Assembly: GCA_021464245.1 (NCBI GenBank)
Contig: JADCRB010000040.1
Location: 2,119,773-2,183,772 of the forward strand
Direction of reading: 5' to 3'
From: Carallia brachiata
Taxonomy: Eukaryota; Streptophyta; Magnoliopsida; Malpighiales; Rhizophoraceae
DNA length: 64,000 nt
Of this stretch, positions 13,557 through 24,210 are shown in pieces. Within the stretch, counting starts at the first letter, position 1; each line of letters opens with the position of its first letter. A model generated the notes under the pieces. It was not told the origin of the DNA. It made no database searches and saw only the letters and a list, made by a program, of their open reading frames with translations. The position numbers and the translations under genes are program-made.

Positions 13557-13636
13557 CAAATGAGGACAACCAAAATGGACAGCAGGGCTTGCTAAATAGA
13601 CAGAAACTTCAGCCACACAACATAACGTTTGAACAC
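13557..13636 (+). other. Possible terminal exon of an unknown gene
   Basis: A splice-acceptor-like TATATTGCAG is followed by an open frame reading NEDNQNGQQGLLNRQ and ending in a TAG at 13636. The copia LTR begins a few bases later. Copy B has the same stretch at 49561-49640, but the stop codon is TGG there and the frame runs into the LTR. The family is not recognised. It could be a stranded 3' exon of a gene broken by the retrotransposon, or chance. Confidence 0.2.
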
Positions 13637-13644
13637 TAGGGTGT

Positions 13645-14321
13645 TGTAAATATAGTAAGTATTTGTACGATTATATATATATATATATAGTAAGTAATTA
13701 TAATGACTTGATTATAGTAGGGATAGATACAGAAAAAATTTTCAGGAGGGACAAATTTTATATTTATAATAATAATAATATTATTAATTTATACGATAAA
13801 AATAAAAAATATGTTAATTATTTTAAGTAATAAATGTTATAATTATATGTTGTAAATTTTAATGTTTTAAAACTTAAAATAATAAATCCTAAAACTAAAA
13901 AGATGCAGTTGAAAGAAACAAAAAATAGTTTTCAAAAATGGAAAGAAGAAAGGAAATTTTACCAAGATTTGAAAAAAAAAAAAAAAACAAGGAAGGAATG
14001 GTAAACAAAAAATTTTAAAAATGGAAGAGTTGCGCATGGCGTCGAACCCAAGCCTTGAAGGCACCTGTAAGGGGGGTATTTTGCCCCTAACCACCATGCT
14101 AGCTAATGCATTTGACTATATTTAGAGGAACAATTGCTGATAAATTATATAAGGTGATCAGGGGCAGAGAAATGCCCCCACTAAGCTTTCACTAGATCCG
14201 TCCCTGGATTATAGAGATTAATTGATGATATGGTTTTGATTCTAAAATCATTCATACTTGTGTATATATAGACCTCTTGTACTATTTTTGAAATCAAGTT
14301 GAATGAGAACATTCTCTTACA
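13645..14321 (+). repeat. 5' LTR of copia copy A, interrupted by a hAT MITE
   Basis: The outer parts match the short 3' LTR kept in copy B (53531-53713). Both contain a TA-repeat, TAATGACTTGATTATA and GTATATATAGAC. The middle 489 bp is a separate insertion (13718-14206). Confidence 0.8.
13718..14206. mobile_element. hAT-type non-autonomous element inside the 5' LTR, copy A
   Basis: A perfect 8-bp target duplication GATTATAG lies at 13710-13717 and 14207-14214. The ends are inverted: TAGGGATAGAT on the left and ATCCGTCCCTG on the right. These fit hAT elements (8-bp duplication, CAGGG-type ends). The same insertion occurs in copy B, so it predates the segmental duplication. It encodes no protein. 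Confidence 0.85.
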
Positions 14322-14641
14322 TGATATAAGAGCCTAAATCTTGTTGTCTCGCATTTATTAGTGAATTAATTGTGAACTTTTAGAGCCCAAAAGAGTCTTG
14401 TTTGTCATGCTATTAGTTCCGGTGAGCTGAGACCAACTTAAGTGAGTTGAGTTTTTGTTGTTTGTTCACACTTCCAACCCAAATGAGTTGAGTCTAACCC
14501 AAGTGAGTTGGCTTTTTGTGTGAAGAGGCGTGTTGAAGTATAAAAATATAAGTCTCATATTGGAAAGGAAGAAAGAAGTAAAACAATATATAAATATAGC
14601 TAGAAGACCTATAACCTAAGTCTTAATATTTTAAGTAAGAT

Positions 14642-17160
14642 GTGCTATCCAAAAATCTATTTAGTGTTGTTTGCTTCTTTTTTCTTATAATCCATATAAG
14701 TTACTGGGCCTACACTTCTGCAAATCTTTACTTGGTGTTAGAGCATGGATGCTTGTATGTGTTTGAAACAACGTCTCTACCAATCTCAAAGTACACTACT
14801 TGTTCAAGTGTTTTGACACCAACTGAGATTCATTGTCGTTTGGGGCACCTATCATTATCTATTTTAAAGAAATTATTTCCTCATCTTTAGCTTTTGGGGC
14901 ACCCAAACATCATCACTTGCCTTATTTTCTTAAAGTCAATAAATGTGCGATGTCTCTTTTTGAGTTAGTACATTATGATGTTTGGGTCCATGTTCAGTTA
15001 TTTTTAAACCTAATTTTTGATACTTTGTGAATTTTGTTGATGATTATTCTCATGTTACTTGGTTATATTTAATGAAAAGTTGTTCAAAGTTATTTTCTAT
15101 ATTTGTACCTTTTGTGCTGAAATTAAAACACAGTTTATCATCTGTGTTCGTATTTTATAGAGTGACAATGCCAAATAATACTTTTCTGAACCTTTCAATT
15201 CTTACATGTCACAAAATAAAATACTTCACCAATCTTCTGTGTAGACATCCCACTTCAAGATGGTGTTACAAAAAAGAAAAATATACACTTATTAGAAACT
15301 GCTAGAGCACTTCATTTTCATATGAAAGTCTCTAAACAATTCTGGGCTGATACTATTTCCACAGCTAGTTTCTTAATTAATTGTATGTCCTCATTAGTTC
15401 TTAATGATGATATCCCTTATTCTGTTTTGTTTCCCTCTCATTCATTATTCTCGCTTGAACCACACATTTTTTGTTCTACATATTTTGTTCGTAATGTGCA
15501 TCCTCATGTGTCTAAATTAAATCGCAAGTCTCTCAATTGTCTCTTTTTAGGGTATTCTCATCTTCAAAAAGGATATTGATGTTACTCTCCTGATTTGGGT
15601 CGATATTTAGTTTCTACTGGTGTCACATTTTTTATAACACATCATTCTGTCCTGCGTTTCCTATCTATAGCCGTAAGGGGGAGGACGATGATCTTTTAGT
15701 GTACACTGTAACCACTATTATTGGTTAGTGAGCCCACAAAACCCCCCATTACTTAGCATATACTCGTCGTACTCCAAACAATGACTCAAGTCCTTTATAG
15801 GCTCTTTTGTCTACAGATCTTAATCATGACCTTCCTATTACTCTTCAAAAAAGTATACGAACATGTACTTACCCTATCTTTTCTTTTTCTCTTATGGCCA
15901 TTTATCATCTTCCTTGCGTTGCTTTATTGCTTTTGTAGACTCTATTTCTATTCCTAAGACAGTTGTTGAGGCTTTGTCTGATCCTAGTTGGCAAGCTACA
16001 ATAAAGGAAGAGATGATGGCTTTAGATCATAATGGTATTTGGGAACTCACATACTTACCAGCAGGTAAACAGGTTATTGGTTATAAATGGATGTATGCTT
16101 GAAAACTAATCCGGATGACTCTATAGACTATTTCAAAGCTAGAGTTATTGTAAAAAGATATGCTCTGGCATATGAAGTTGATTATTCTGAGACCTTTTCT
16201 CTGATAACTAAACTTGTTTTTGTAAGACTATTTATCTCTCTTGCTGCTATCAATGATTGACTTTTGTACTAATTAGATGTGAAAAATGCATTTTTTATGG
16301 TGATTTAACCGAGGAAGTATACATGGAGCAACCACCTGAGTTTATTACTCAGGGGGAGTCTGGTAAAGTTTGCCAACTTTGAAAATCTTTGAATGGATTG
16401 AAACAGAGTCCTCGTACTTAGTTTGGAAATTTTAATAAAGTTGTTCAAAAGTTTGGTATGAAGAGGAGTAACTGTGATCATTCAGTATTTTACCAACAAT
16501 CTAAAGCTGATCTTATATTATTGGTTGTTTATGTTGATAACATTGTTATAAAAAGAAGCAACTATGTAGGTATCTCAGCACTTAAGTCTTTTCTTCAAAG
16601 ACAATTTCAGACAAAAGACTTAGGTATATTGAAATATTTCTTGGGTCTTGAGATTGCAAGGAGTCAGAAGTATATCTTTTTGTCTCAAAGAAAGTATACC
16701 CTTGATATTTTACAAGAAACCAACAAGATAAAAGCAAAACCTTGTACTATGCCTTTGATTGCCAACATGCAACTTACAGTAGATGATGGAGAGTTGTTCC
16801 TAGATCCTGAGAGGTATTTGAAGTTGGTTGAAAAATTGAATTATCTTACTGTGACGCGTCCTGATATTGTATATCTAGTTAGTATTGTGAGTCAGTTTAT
16901 ATCTTCTATACGACTTATCCATTGGATAGCCTTAAAGCAGATCCTGTGTTATCTTAAGGGATCTTTTGAACGTGGTATATTACACAGTAATCATGGTCAT
17001 CCTCATGTTGAGTGTTTTTCAAATGCAAATTGGGCAGGTTTTAAGGTTGATAGAAGATCTACTATAGGTTACTGTATTTTTATTAAAGGAAACTTGGTGT
17101 CTTGGAAGAGCAAGAAACCAAACGTGGTATCTTGATCAAGTGTAAAGTCAAAATATAGAG
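14642..17160 (+). pseudogene. Degenerate copia gag-pol, copy A
   Basis: Broken frames give recognisable parts in order. HCRLGHLS (GAG-pre-integrase) lies near 14832-14890 and FVDDYSHVTWLYL (integrase core) near 15030-15070. The reverse transcriptase begins near 15960, with SWQATIKEEMMAL and then VIGYKWMYA. The palm motif YVDN lies near 16530, and RNase H has WAGFKVDRRSTIGYC near 17030-17080. The catalytic YVDD motif of copia reverse transcriptases reads YVDN here and in copy B. Several in-frame stops separate the pieces. Confidence 0.88.
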
Positions 17161-17381
17161 CTATGACGCAATCTACATGTGAGTTTATGTGGATACATCA
17201 GTTGCTCAATGAGATTGAAGTTGACAGTTCAACACCTATGAAGTTATAGTGTGACAATCAAACTGCTCTTCACATTGCATCAAATCCAGTTTTCTACAAG
17301 AGGACAAAATATATTGAAATTGATTGTCACTTTATTTGTGAAAAAATTCAACAAAATCTCATTTTTACTAGTCATATCTCA

Positions 17382-17794
17382 TTTTTTTTTTTTTTTGACG
17401 TGTCATGTTCTCTAATTGGTCTCTGTTACCATAACCCTCAAGAATATTAAGCCGAGTCCATTTTTCACATATTTATCTGTTACTTTTTCTCGTTGTGGCT
17501 ACTGCTACTCTTACTCATGAAAGATATGGTTTCAACTGGATTCCTGAAATTGTCTGTAGGCAATCTCATGGTTAATAAGTTATTGGTCTTTAATTTTAAA
17601 ATTAAAAAAAAAATAGTGGGAACAGGAATCAGCCCAAGAGAGATTTCTTAAAACAGGGGTTCTCTTTTTTTTTTTTTTTTGTGAATTATGGTTGGTTTGA
17701 AGTTGACCTACCAGCGAAACAATTAACTGACGTCTATCATCAACAAATATCAGTTTCATTGAGTACCTAGTCATGATGATAAAAAATAAAATTA

Positions 17795-17829
<35 letters not shown>

Positions 17830-18347
17830 TATATTGCAATCAGTTTTGTTGTCTTAGATATATGGTACTTGGTTGTTCTTGTTGCGAAGATAATAATGTC
17901 GGTTACAGTTGTTAGTTTTGCCATTGTTCTTGTGAGGTTTTCAGCCGAACCTTTCCACAGCAACACTTTCAGTTTCTCATTTTTGTCATGAAAATCAATC
18001 TGTCATGTTACTAAACAAGAAAAACAATAAAACGTGTCTTTTAGTGAATTAGATGTGATGTGCAGAAAATTAATGAGCTTAACTTAGCATAGTAAGTTAC
18101 TTCTTGAATGTAAGTTGTGTGGAAAATTCATATTGGTCTTGGGTAAGGACTACAGTTAGCTTTCTGTTCCTCGAATTCCCATCATAAGCACTATTCGTAG
18201 ACCTATTTATCTGGGTTACCTTTCGATTTGAAAGTAGTAAAATTCTACTACTTGTCAGATTGTTGGTTGATGTCTTCGTGAGACTCAACATGCGACACGT
18301 AATGCTGACATATTTGGTGAATTTCTTGTTTCCATTGTGAAAATCAG
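17382..18347. other. Junction and sequence upstream of the VTE6 exons
   Basis: The segment opens with a T-run of about 16 at the duplication breakpoint, has a second T-run at 17669-17681 and a (TA)n tract at 17801-17824. I searched it for the missing upstream VTE6 exons (the conserved loop around RGTEGAMS) and found none. No gene is supported. Confidence 0.5.
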
Positions 18348-18938
18348 ATAAATGTACCCGAAGCGGTCATATGTGTGCTATCTTCCCTGATTGCCAATAT
18401 TGGTGAGAGCATAATAGGTGCTGCACTTCAAGAGAAAGAAGGATTTCGATGGGTAGGCAGCCCAGTATCTGTTGGCTAAATTTCCACTATGTGCTGTTTT
18501 CTCAGAATATGAACATGTTGTGCTTGATTATATTATGTTATTTGAAGACCGTCAATCAGTGCCGAGATAGAGCAATCGATCATTTTTAACTGGTTAACCT
18601 CTTTGTTGGCCTGATGGGGGTTCATTTTTCATGTGTGCAACGTATCTTAAGCAACAGAGTTGGAGCAACCTTGACCTTGATTGCCTATTCGTTTTTGTGG
18701 GGTTTCAGGCGAGGGGGTTCAGCTGGCTGGACCAGTGATGGGTAGGGTGGGTTATGCCTTTACCAGGGGAAAGAATTTGAAAATAAAGAGCAACTACTTT
18801 GCTTTCTTCCTATCTCTCTGCTTTCCATTTACGTTCTTTACCATTTTGCAGCTCAATAATGATGCTGTCAACGTCATCAACATATCCATGGGCAGCATCT
18901 TGGCTGTCCTGATGCAACAAGTTATCCTCCAAAAGTAG
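18348..18938 (+). pseudogene. VTE6: 3' end of VTE6 (phytyl-phosphate kinase, DUF92), upstream exons missing
   Basis: Two exons with good borders are seen. Exon 18348-18452 (after AAAATCAG, before GTAGGC) encodes INVPEAVICVLSSLIANIGE and continues to EGFRW. The last exon, 18852-18938 (after TTTGCAG), encodes LNNDAVNVINISMGSILAVL and ends LQK with a stop at 18936. Both are in phase. This is the C terminus of DUF92 membrane proteins. Plant VTE6 makes phytyl diphosphate from phytyl phosphate in chloroplasts for tocopherol synthesis. About 64 residues remain of an expected length near 300. The missing exons are not in the 970 bp back to the copia junction, so the gene appears cut by the duplicated block. 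Alternatively the 5' exons lie left of the window across a very large intron. Confidence 0.75.
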
Positions 18939-19541
18939 CATGTATGATCCCATTAAATCAGCCTTGAATGTCTTGGTGGCCACATGTCTTTGCTAACATC
19001 TCCTGGTATGCTCACAATTTGCCAATGAATGAAGAGTGATAAAAGGGCAGGGCAAGGAACATTACCTTGATTCATGTGTCTCCGCAATATTGGCTAATTG
19101 GATTTTGCATTAAAGGTGGGCACAACGCAACAGATGTAACCGAATGTGGGGGATTTCATTTCAGTGACAGAAATAATATTTGAACTACGCATCTATTTTT
19201 TGGCAGTACAGGAAGAAGGTTTTTGTAAATAAACAATGTAAATTTGGTGAGAACATTATTTTCATAGTTGTAAGGCCCGAGATATTTTCTTTTATTCATA
19301 ATTTTCCTGTAACCTTGAATGTTAAGTTGTTGGAAGTTATCAATGGTGAAGATAATTCTTCTATAGTCTGGCTCTCAATTGCATAATAACCGAAACCCAG
19401 ATTTTTGTTAGAAGAAAACATTTCCAGGTTTGCTATCCGCAGATACTGAGTATGAACAAAAAACACAAAGATGCATGCTGCTTCAAGGAAAGCTTACTTG
19501 ACCAGCTATTATATCCTTTGTATAGTATTACTCTTTACCTG

Positions 19542-20783
19542 TCATATCTTCTTCTCAGAATTTCTGCTAGAGCCTCCTGTGGCTTCCTTGAGCATGAGTT
19601 CCAAGAGCCTCTCGTACACTCCAATTGCCGACTCGAGCAAATCGATGGCTTTTCTCCTATCCCTTGCCGCCACGCCCAAAACTTCCTCCATATCTATCGT
19701 ATCTTTTACTGGTCGGCTGAGTTCTTTGCTGCATAATTCAGTACTTTTACCCTCATATTCTTCCCTATCATTGCTCACTCTAAGACTGCGTTGCCTTTCC
19801 AGGTCTCTAATTCCATTGGTCACCACAATGGCGCTAATGCTGTCCATGTTGTTACCAAGACGCATTATCACCTGCCCGACCTGAGCATCCCATATATACG
19901 CCATTCCATCTTCTGCAGCAGACACCAAATTCCTCCCTTGACTCACCATGATCACTGATACCACAGCCCCATTATGTTTTTCAGCCAGTATGGCCAATTC
20001 GCGACGTTGTTCCACTTGTTTTCTGTGTCCGACCTTCATAAATCCTTTATAAATCAAACCATCTGAACCTGCAGCATAGAATTCTGTCTCCGTTGGATCC
20101 AATGTGACCCCTGATATTGCGCATGGGAATGTCATTTTTCGGAGGATGGTTCCATTCAAAAGGCTCCATAACTTGCATGTGCAGTCTGCTGAGCATGAAA
20201 TTACAGTGGCATGGCATAACCCCATACAAGGAGTAATGGCAGCGATTGGACCATCATGTGCAACAAAACTGTGTAATATCAAGGTGTTTGGATTATTCTC
20301 ACCACTCCAAGCATCGACAAGTTGAAGGATAGGAACAACAGCAATTGTGCCATCATCTCCCCCTGATATCAACAGCGACCAATCACTGCTGATAACAAGG
20401 CAAGATACGGGCTTTCTGTGAGCAGGAACCGATCTGACTATGTTTCCTAAAGGGATTGAGAGAGCATGGACACTCCCCGAAAGGCCGCCGGCAAAGAGAA
20501 ACAACCCATCAGGAGTGGCAGCAAGCGGAGCCACAGGTTCAGGGACAGGAAGGTGGTGAAGAGCTGTTGTTGACCACCAGTTGTAGAGATGAATAGAGCC
20601 TGATACTGTGGCTGAGGAGAAATGGGAAGCAGCTATGTAAGCCTTTCCGACGAGGGCAAGGCCATGGCGAGGCGACCGGCTACCGTTGAAGTGGGCTACG
20701 GTGGTTCCAGAGCATGTGTCATAGGCAGTTATGGGGCCATCAGGAGAGCTAGTAAGCACAATATCGTGTGGAAAAGACGCCAT
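19542..20783 (-). CDS. RID3: WD40-repeat protein, ROOT INITIATION DEFECTIVE 3-like (WDR18/IPI3 family)
   Basis: One uninterrupted frame of 413 residues starts MASFPHDIVLTSSPDGPI. Degenerate WD40 blades are visible across residues 5-320, for example VSCLVISSDWSLLISGGDDG, VISCSADCTCKLW and NLVSAAEDGMAYIWD. The tail from about residue 330 is charged and ends with the helical segment DLLESAIGVYERLLELMLKE, as in WDR18/IPI3 proteins. Yeast and animal relatives belong to the Rix1 complex in 60S ribosome maturation. Arabidopsis RID3 acts in nucleoli-rich meristem and shoot-regeneration control. The gene converges on the VTE6 remnant (about 600 bp between stops). Length is close to plant homologues. 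The exact orthologue within the family is inferred. Confidence 0.85.
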   Translation of the reverse strand: MASFPHDIVLTSSPDGPITAYDTCSGTTVAHFNGSRSPRHGLALVGKAYIAASHFSSATVSGSIHLYNWWSTTALHHLPVPEPVAPLAATPDGLFLFAGGLSGSVHALSIPLGNIVRSVPAHRKPVSCLVISSDWSLLISGGDDGTIAVVPILQLVDAWSGENNPNTLILHSFVAHDGPIAAITPCMGLCHATVISCSADCTCKLWSLLNGTILRKMTFPCAISGVTLDPTETEFYAAGSDGLIYKGFMKVGHRKQVEQRRELAILAEKHNGAVVSVIMVSQGRNLVSAAEDGMAYIWDAQVGQVIMRLGNNMDSISAIVVTNGIRDLERQRSLRVSNDREEYEGKSTELCSKELSRPVKDTIDMEEVLGVAARDRRKAIDLLESAIGVYERLLELMLKEATGGSSRNSEKKI

Positions 20784-20953
20784 GATTCTTGAGCTAAGCG
20801 AGCAGACATGCTCTAGGCTGGGAACATTGGGTTAGGCGTTAGAAACGAGGTGATTTAAGCCCAAAGCTCTTTCATTTGTTTGTTTGGATATATTGCCCTG
20901 GTAAATGGTCGTTATAGGCTTTCAATCATGTCAATATATTCGTTAAAAATTTA

Positions 20954-21951
20954 GGGTCGTTTGGTTCGTAGGATGAAATCAGAAATTAAATCGAAATTGA
21001 AAGTAAATGGAATCGAAATCGAAATGACTAAAATTATAATGTGTTTGGTTTACTCCGAAATAGGATTCGAATTCCCTTATTGTTGTTTGGTTTAGTAAGG
21101 AATCAAAATCAAAATTATTTTTTTAAATTATTTAAATAATCTAAAATTAAAAAATTATTAACATGAAATTAAAAAGTATGAAATACAAAAAATATTATAA
21201 TGTAAGCTCAAATTAAAATATATTAAATTACCATAAAAATAAAATTAAAAATTATAATAAAAACTAATAATAATAATAATAATAATAGTAATATTTCACA
21301 ATGATGACCATAAATAGAAAATCCAAAGAAATCTTAACATAAAATTTTATTGTTATTATAATAATAATCATTTGTTAATTTATAATTTAAATATTTTTTA
21401 AATTTAAATTGTTTCTAGTTATAATACTATGACATATTATCATTAATACGTAGTAATGGTAATGACAATAATAACAATAACAATAACAATAAAAAATATT
21501 TATTATATATTATTATTATGAAATAATATTTTGTAGATATTATAAATAATTTATAATAAATAAATGATTATTTTAACTATAGAATTATATTAGTATTTAC
21601 AATTTAATATTATCTTAAGTTTTGAAATATTTATTTTTTATTATAATATAAAAACATATTATTATTATTATTATTATTTTATGAATAAAGAAAATCAAAA
21701 AAGGAATATAATAACAATATAAAAATAAAAACATAGGAAAGTGGAAAAATTTGAGGAATTAGAGTTAGCTAAGAGGAGAATGGGAATGATTGATATAGTA
21801 AATTTGGGAATCATGATTCTCTTAAAATGAGGAATCTCATTCTCCTTTTTAAGGGAATGAGAATTTATTTTTCATAAAACAAATAATAGGAATGAGAATT
21901 AAGTAGTTGATTCTCATTCCCACATTACTTTTTTACTAAACAAACACCCCC
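20954..21951. mobile_element. Tourist/Harbinger-like MITE, about 1 kb
   Basis: The ends are GGGTCGTTTGGTTCG and the inverted form ACTAAACAAACACCCCC. They are flanked by TTA on both sides (20951-20953, 21952-21954), as expected for PIF/Harbinger. The interior is very AT-rich with (TAA)n at 21277-21294 and (ATT)n at 21657-21677. It contains no protein-coding sequence and lies about 170 bp upstream of the RID3-like gene start. Confidence 0.65.
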
Positions 21952-22150
21952 TTAATAATTCAACTCATTAATAGCTCTATCAAAGTTTCATTTAGTTAAA
22001 TAGGAGACATTAAAACTATGATAAAAAAATGTTTCATTTAATAAATAAATTTAATCTAAGTTAAACAAACAGTACTTATTATTTTTATTTATTTTTTTAT
22101 GAATATAATTTACTCATAATTTTATACTATACAAATATCCTTATTATTTT

Positions 22151-22683
22151 GGGTTAAATGTATTTAACTTCCTTGTGATTTAGTTTTTTTTATTTTACCT
22201 CTTGTAATTTCAATTTAGGCAATAAACTCCCATATACTTTTCAATTTTGACAATTAACCCATCTGACAGTAATTTATTAAATCAATTAATAGAAATTGAC
22301 TACAATTATATTGTTTTATCATTACAGGAACTTCATTATATTTTACATAGAAGTTAATTATGAATACTGTCTTAAATATCTTTATATCAATATGTTCATT
22401 ACACTGAAAATAACAAAAATTGTGAAGTAAATAATGTGAGATACAGTTGAAACACATACCGAAATTTAATTTAAGAAATGAGTGATATATTTTTTGGTAG
22501 AGAAAAAAACAATTATAAAACAATATAATTTTAACTAATTTCTGTTAATTGATTTAACAAATCACTGTCAGGGAGTTAATTGCCAAAATTAAAAAGTACA
22601 AAGGCGTTTATTGCCTAAATTAAAATCACACGGGGTAAAACGCAAAACAATCAAACCACAAGGGGGTTAAATGCATTTAAACC
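22151..22683. mobile_element. Foldback element with about 180-bp inverted arms
   Basis: The left arm GGGTTAAATGTATTTAAC... is the inverse of the right arm ending ...GGTTAAATGCATTTAAACC. Pairing extends through the AGGCAATAAAC and CTGACAG..TAATTTATTAAATCAATTAA segments. No coding capacity is seen. The structure resembles MULE-type MITEs, but no clear target duplication was found. Confidence 0.7.
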
Positions 22684-23785
22684 TGTTATTTTTTATTTTA
22701 AATAAATCTTATTTATTAACTTATATAAAATTATAAGTAAATTTTATTAAGAAAACAAATTAAATTAGAAATCTTTTAAACGAGATTAAAATCACAAACA
22801 ATTTTTAATATTTGTTGAAAAAGTCATAAATGAGTTGTGAAAAGCTTTTTTAAAGTTCATCCTTAAAAGCTTATTTAAAGCTTGGTTAATGTGTCATTAG
22901 ATACTCATTTAATGTGTGTTGCTTAATGTTTAATTTAAGTCAATATAAATGGCAAAGTTTTAGAGTCTTTAACTCATTTTGAGCCAACTACTCAAACTGG
23001 TAGTTTAGTAGCGATATGATGTGTTCTTTCTTGTATTAATTGAGTCTCTTTGCTGACGCTCGTCTCCAATTTAAAAGAGATTTATGTCGAGTACAATATT
23101 GAGTTTCAAACTACGATTAAACATGAGAAAGATTTACTTAGACTCAATAGTGCTTAAGTAATGAGTCTGCCCTTTAAAATAGTTAAATGTTAACTTCCAT
23201 AATCATCAAGGTAGTCTCACTTCACAAGTACTATAATCAATATAGTGTAACGTTCCTATGAGTACTTTTTCTTAAAAATTCATTTTGAGCGGCTCTTAAA
23301 AAGGCCAACACAAATGAAAGTGATTGATTCGGTTGCAGGAAAAATACAATGTAATTGAACAAAAAAAATTAGACGTAGCAACATTTAGGTACTAATAAGA
23401 TACTTTCTCAAAAAAAAAAAAAATACATATATTAATAAGATAGTAATAAAATGATATAAATTATTAATAAATAAAATTTGAAAAAAAGGAAAAATAAATT
23501 AATTGTTAGATATTTTTAGATGAATTGTATAACTATTTTGTTATAATATAAAATTAAATTGTGTAGTGAAGTTTTTAAAAAATAAGGACAACACTAGATA
23601 GAGATATTTAGATATTAATAAAGTAATAAAAAAAATAAAATGAACCATTTAATGAGTAAAAATTGAAAAAAAAAACATATAAGTTGTTAGATATTCTTTG
23701 ATAAATTAAATGACTACTTTATTCCTATAAAATTGAAAAACAAACTAGTTTCGAGTTGGAATTGTTATAAGAGCTTCACAATGCA
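22684..23785. other. AT-rich intergenic sequence
   Basis: Nothing coding is recognised. Short A- and T-runs are present, and repeated stretches like GATATAAATTATTAATAAATAAAA occur near 23455. Confidence 0.4.
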
Positions 23786-24210
23786 GGTTAACATTAAGAA
23801 TGAGTAGAGAGAATGCTAGAGAAAGAAAAAGGAGAAAGAGAGAGGATAGAGAAAGAATAAGTACAGAGAATGGTAGAGATAGAAAAAAGAGAGAGAGGGT
23901 AGAGAGAGAAAAAATAGAAAGAGAAAGAGTTGAGAGAGAAAAAATAGAGAGGGGATAGAGAGAGGATGAGTAGAGAGATATGATGAAATGGTGGATAAAG
24001 AGAGAAAATGTTGTGAGAGAAAATATAGAAAAGAAAGTAAAAAAATAAATTGGGAAAGTATTTTTTATTATTTTCTCATTTTGTTTTCTTCTTTGAAAAA
24101 TGTTTTCAATTTTTCAACAAAAAATAGAAAATAAAAACGATATCAAAAATATTTTCTATTTTTTATAAAAAATAAACCAAAAAAAAAAATCATAGCAAAC
24201 AGAGTTTAAT
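23786..24210. repeat. GA-rich minisatellite related to the 40160-41366 element
   Basis: The purine tract (GAGTAGAGAGAATG, GGTAGAGAGAGAAAA types) is followed by GTTGTGAGAGAAA, then by the AAATTTTTCAACAAAAAATAGAAAA-like tail. The same order is found in the last 220 bp of the copy B element at 41150-41366. It is a shorter, degenerate member of that family without clear ends. Confidence 0.6.

Larger units (their letters stand above)
11251..13644. other. Spacer between MSL copy A and the copia element
   Basis: The first 600 bp after the stop match copy B almost exactly and include the 3' UTR. The rest is AT-rich. About 350 bp (11836-12205) are replaced in copy B by some 50 bp of unrelated sequence. 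No convincing gene was found. A conserved 190-bp stretch at 12310-12480 reads open in both copies, but the frame changes between them. Confidence 0.5.
1..17381. repeat. Segmental duplication, copy A
   Basis: This block is colinear with 28242-53417 apart from discrete insertions and deletions. Shared landmarks in order are the A-rich start, the LINE-like insert, the MSL gene with all five exons and introns, the downstream spacer and the copia element. Homology already exists at position 1, so the left boundary lies outside the window. The right boundary falls inside the copia element just after a shared CATATCTCA, where copy A enters a T-run and unrelated sequence. Exons and introns look nearly identical by eye, which suggests a fairly recent event. 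No percent identity was computed. Confidence 0.95.
13645..17381 (+). mobile_element. Ty1/copia retrotransposon, copy A, 3' truncated
   Basis: The 5' LTR starts TGTAAATATAG and ends about TTACA at 14321. It is followed by TGATATAAGAGCC, a degraded form of the primer-binding site complementary to initiator methionine tRNA. The order GAG-pre-integrase, integrase, reverse transcriptase, RNase H identifies the copia superfamily. The element stops at 17381 before the polypurine tract and 3' LTR, at the edge of the segmental duplication. Many stops and frameshifts make it inactive. Confidence 0.9.
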
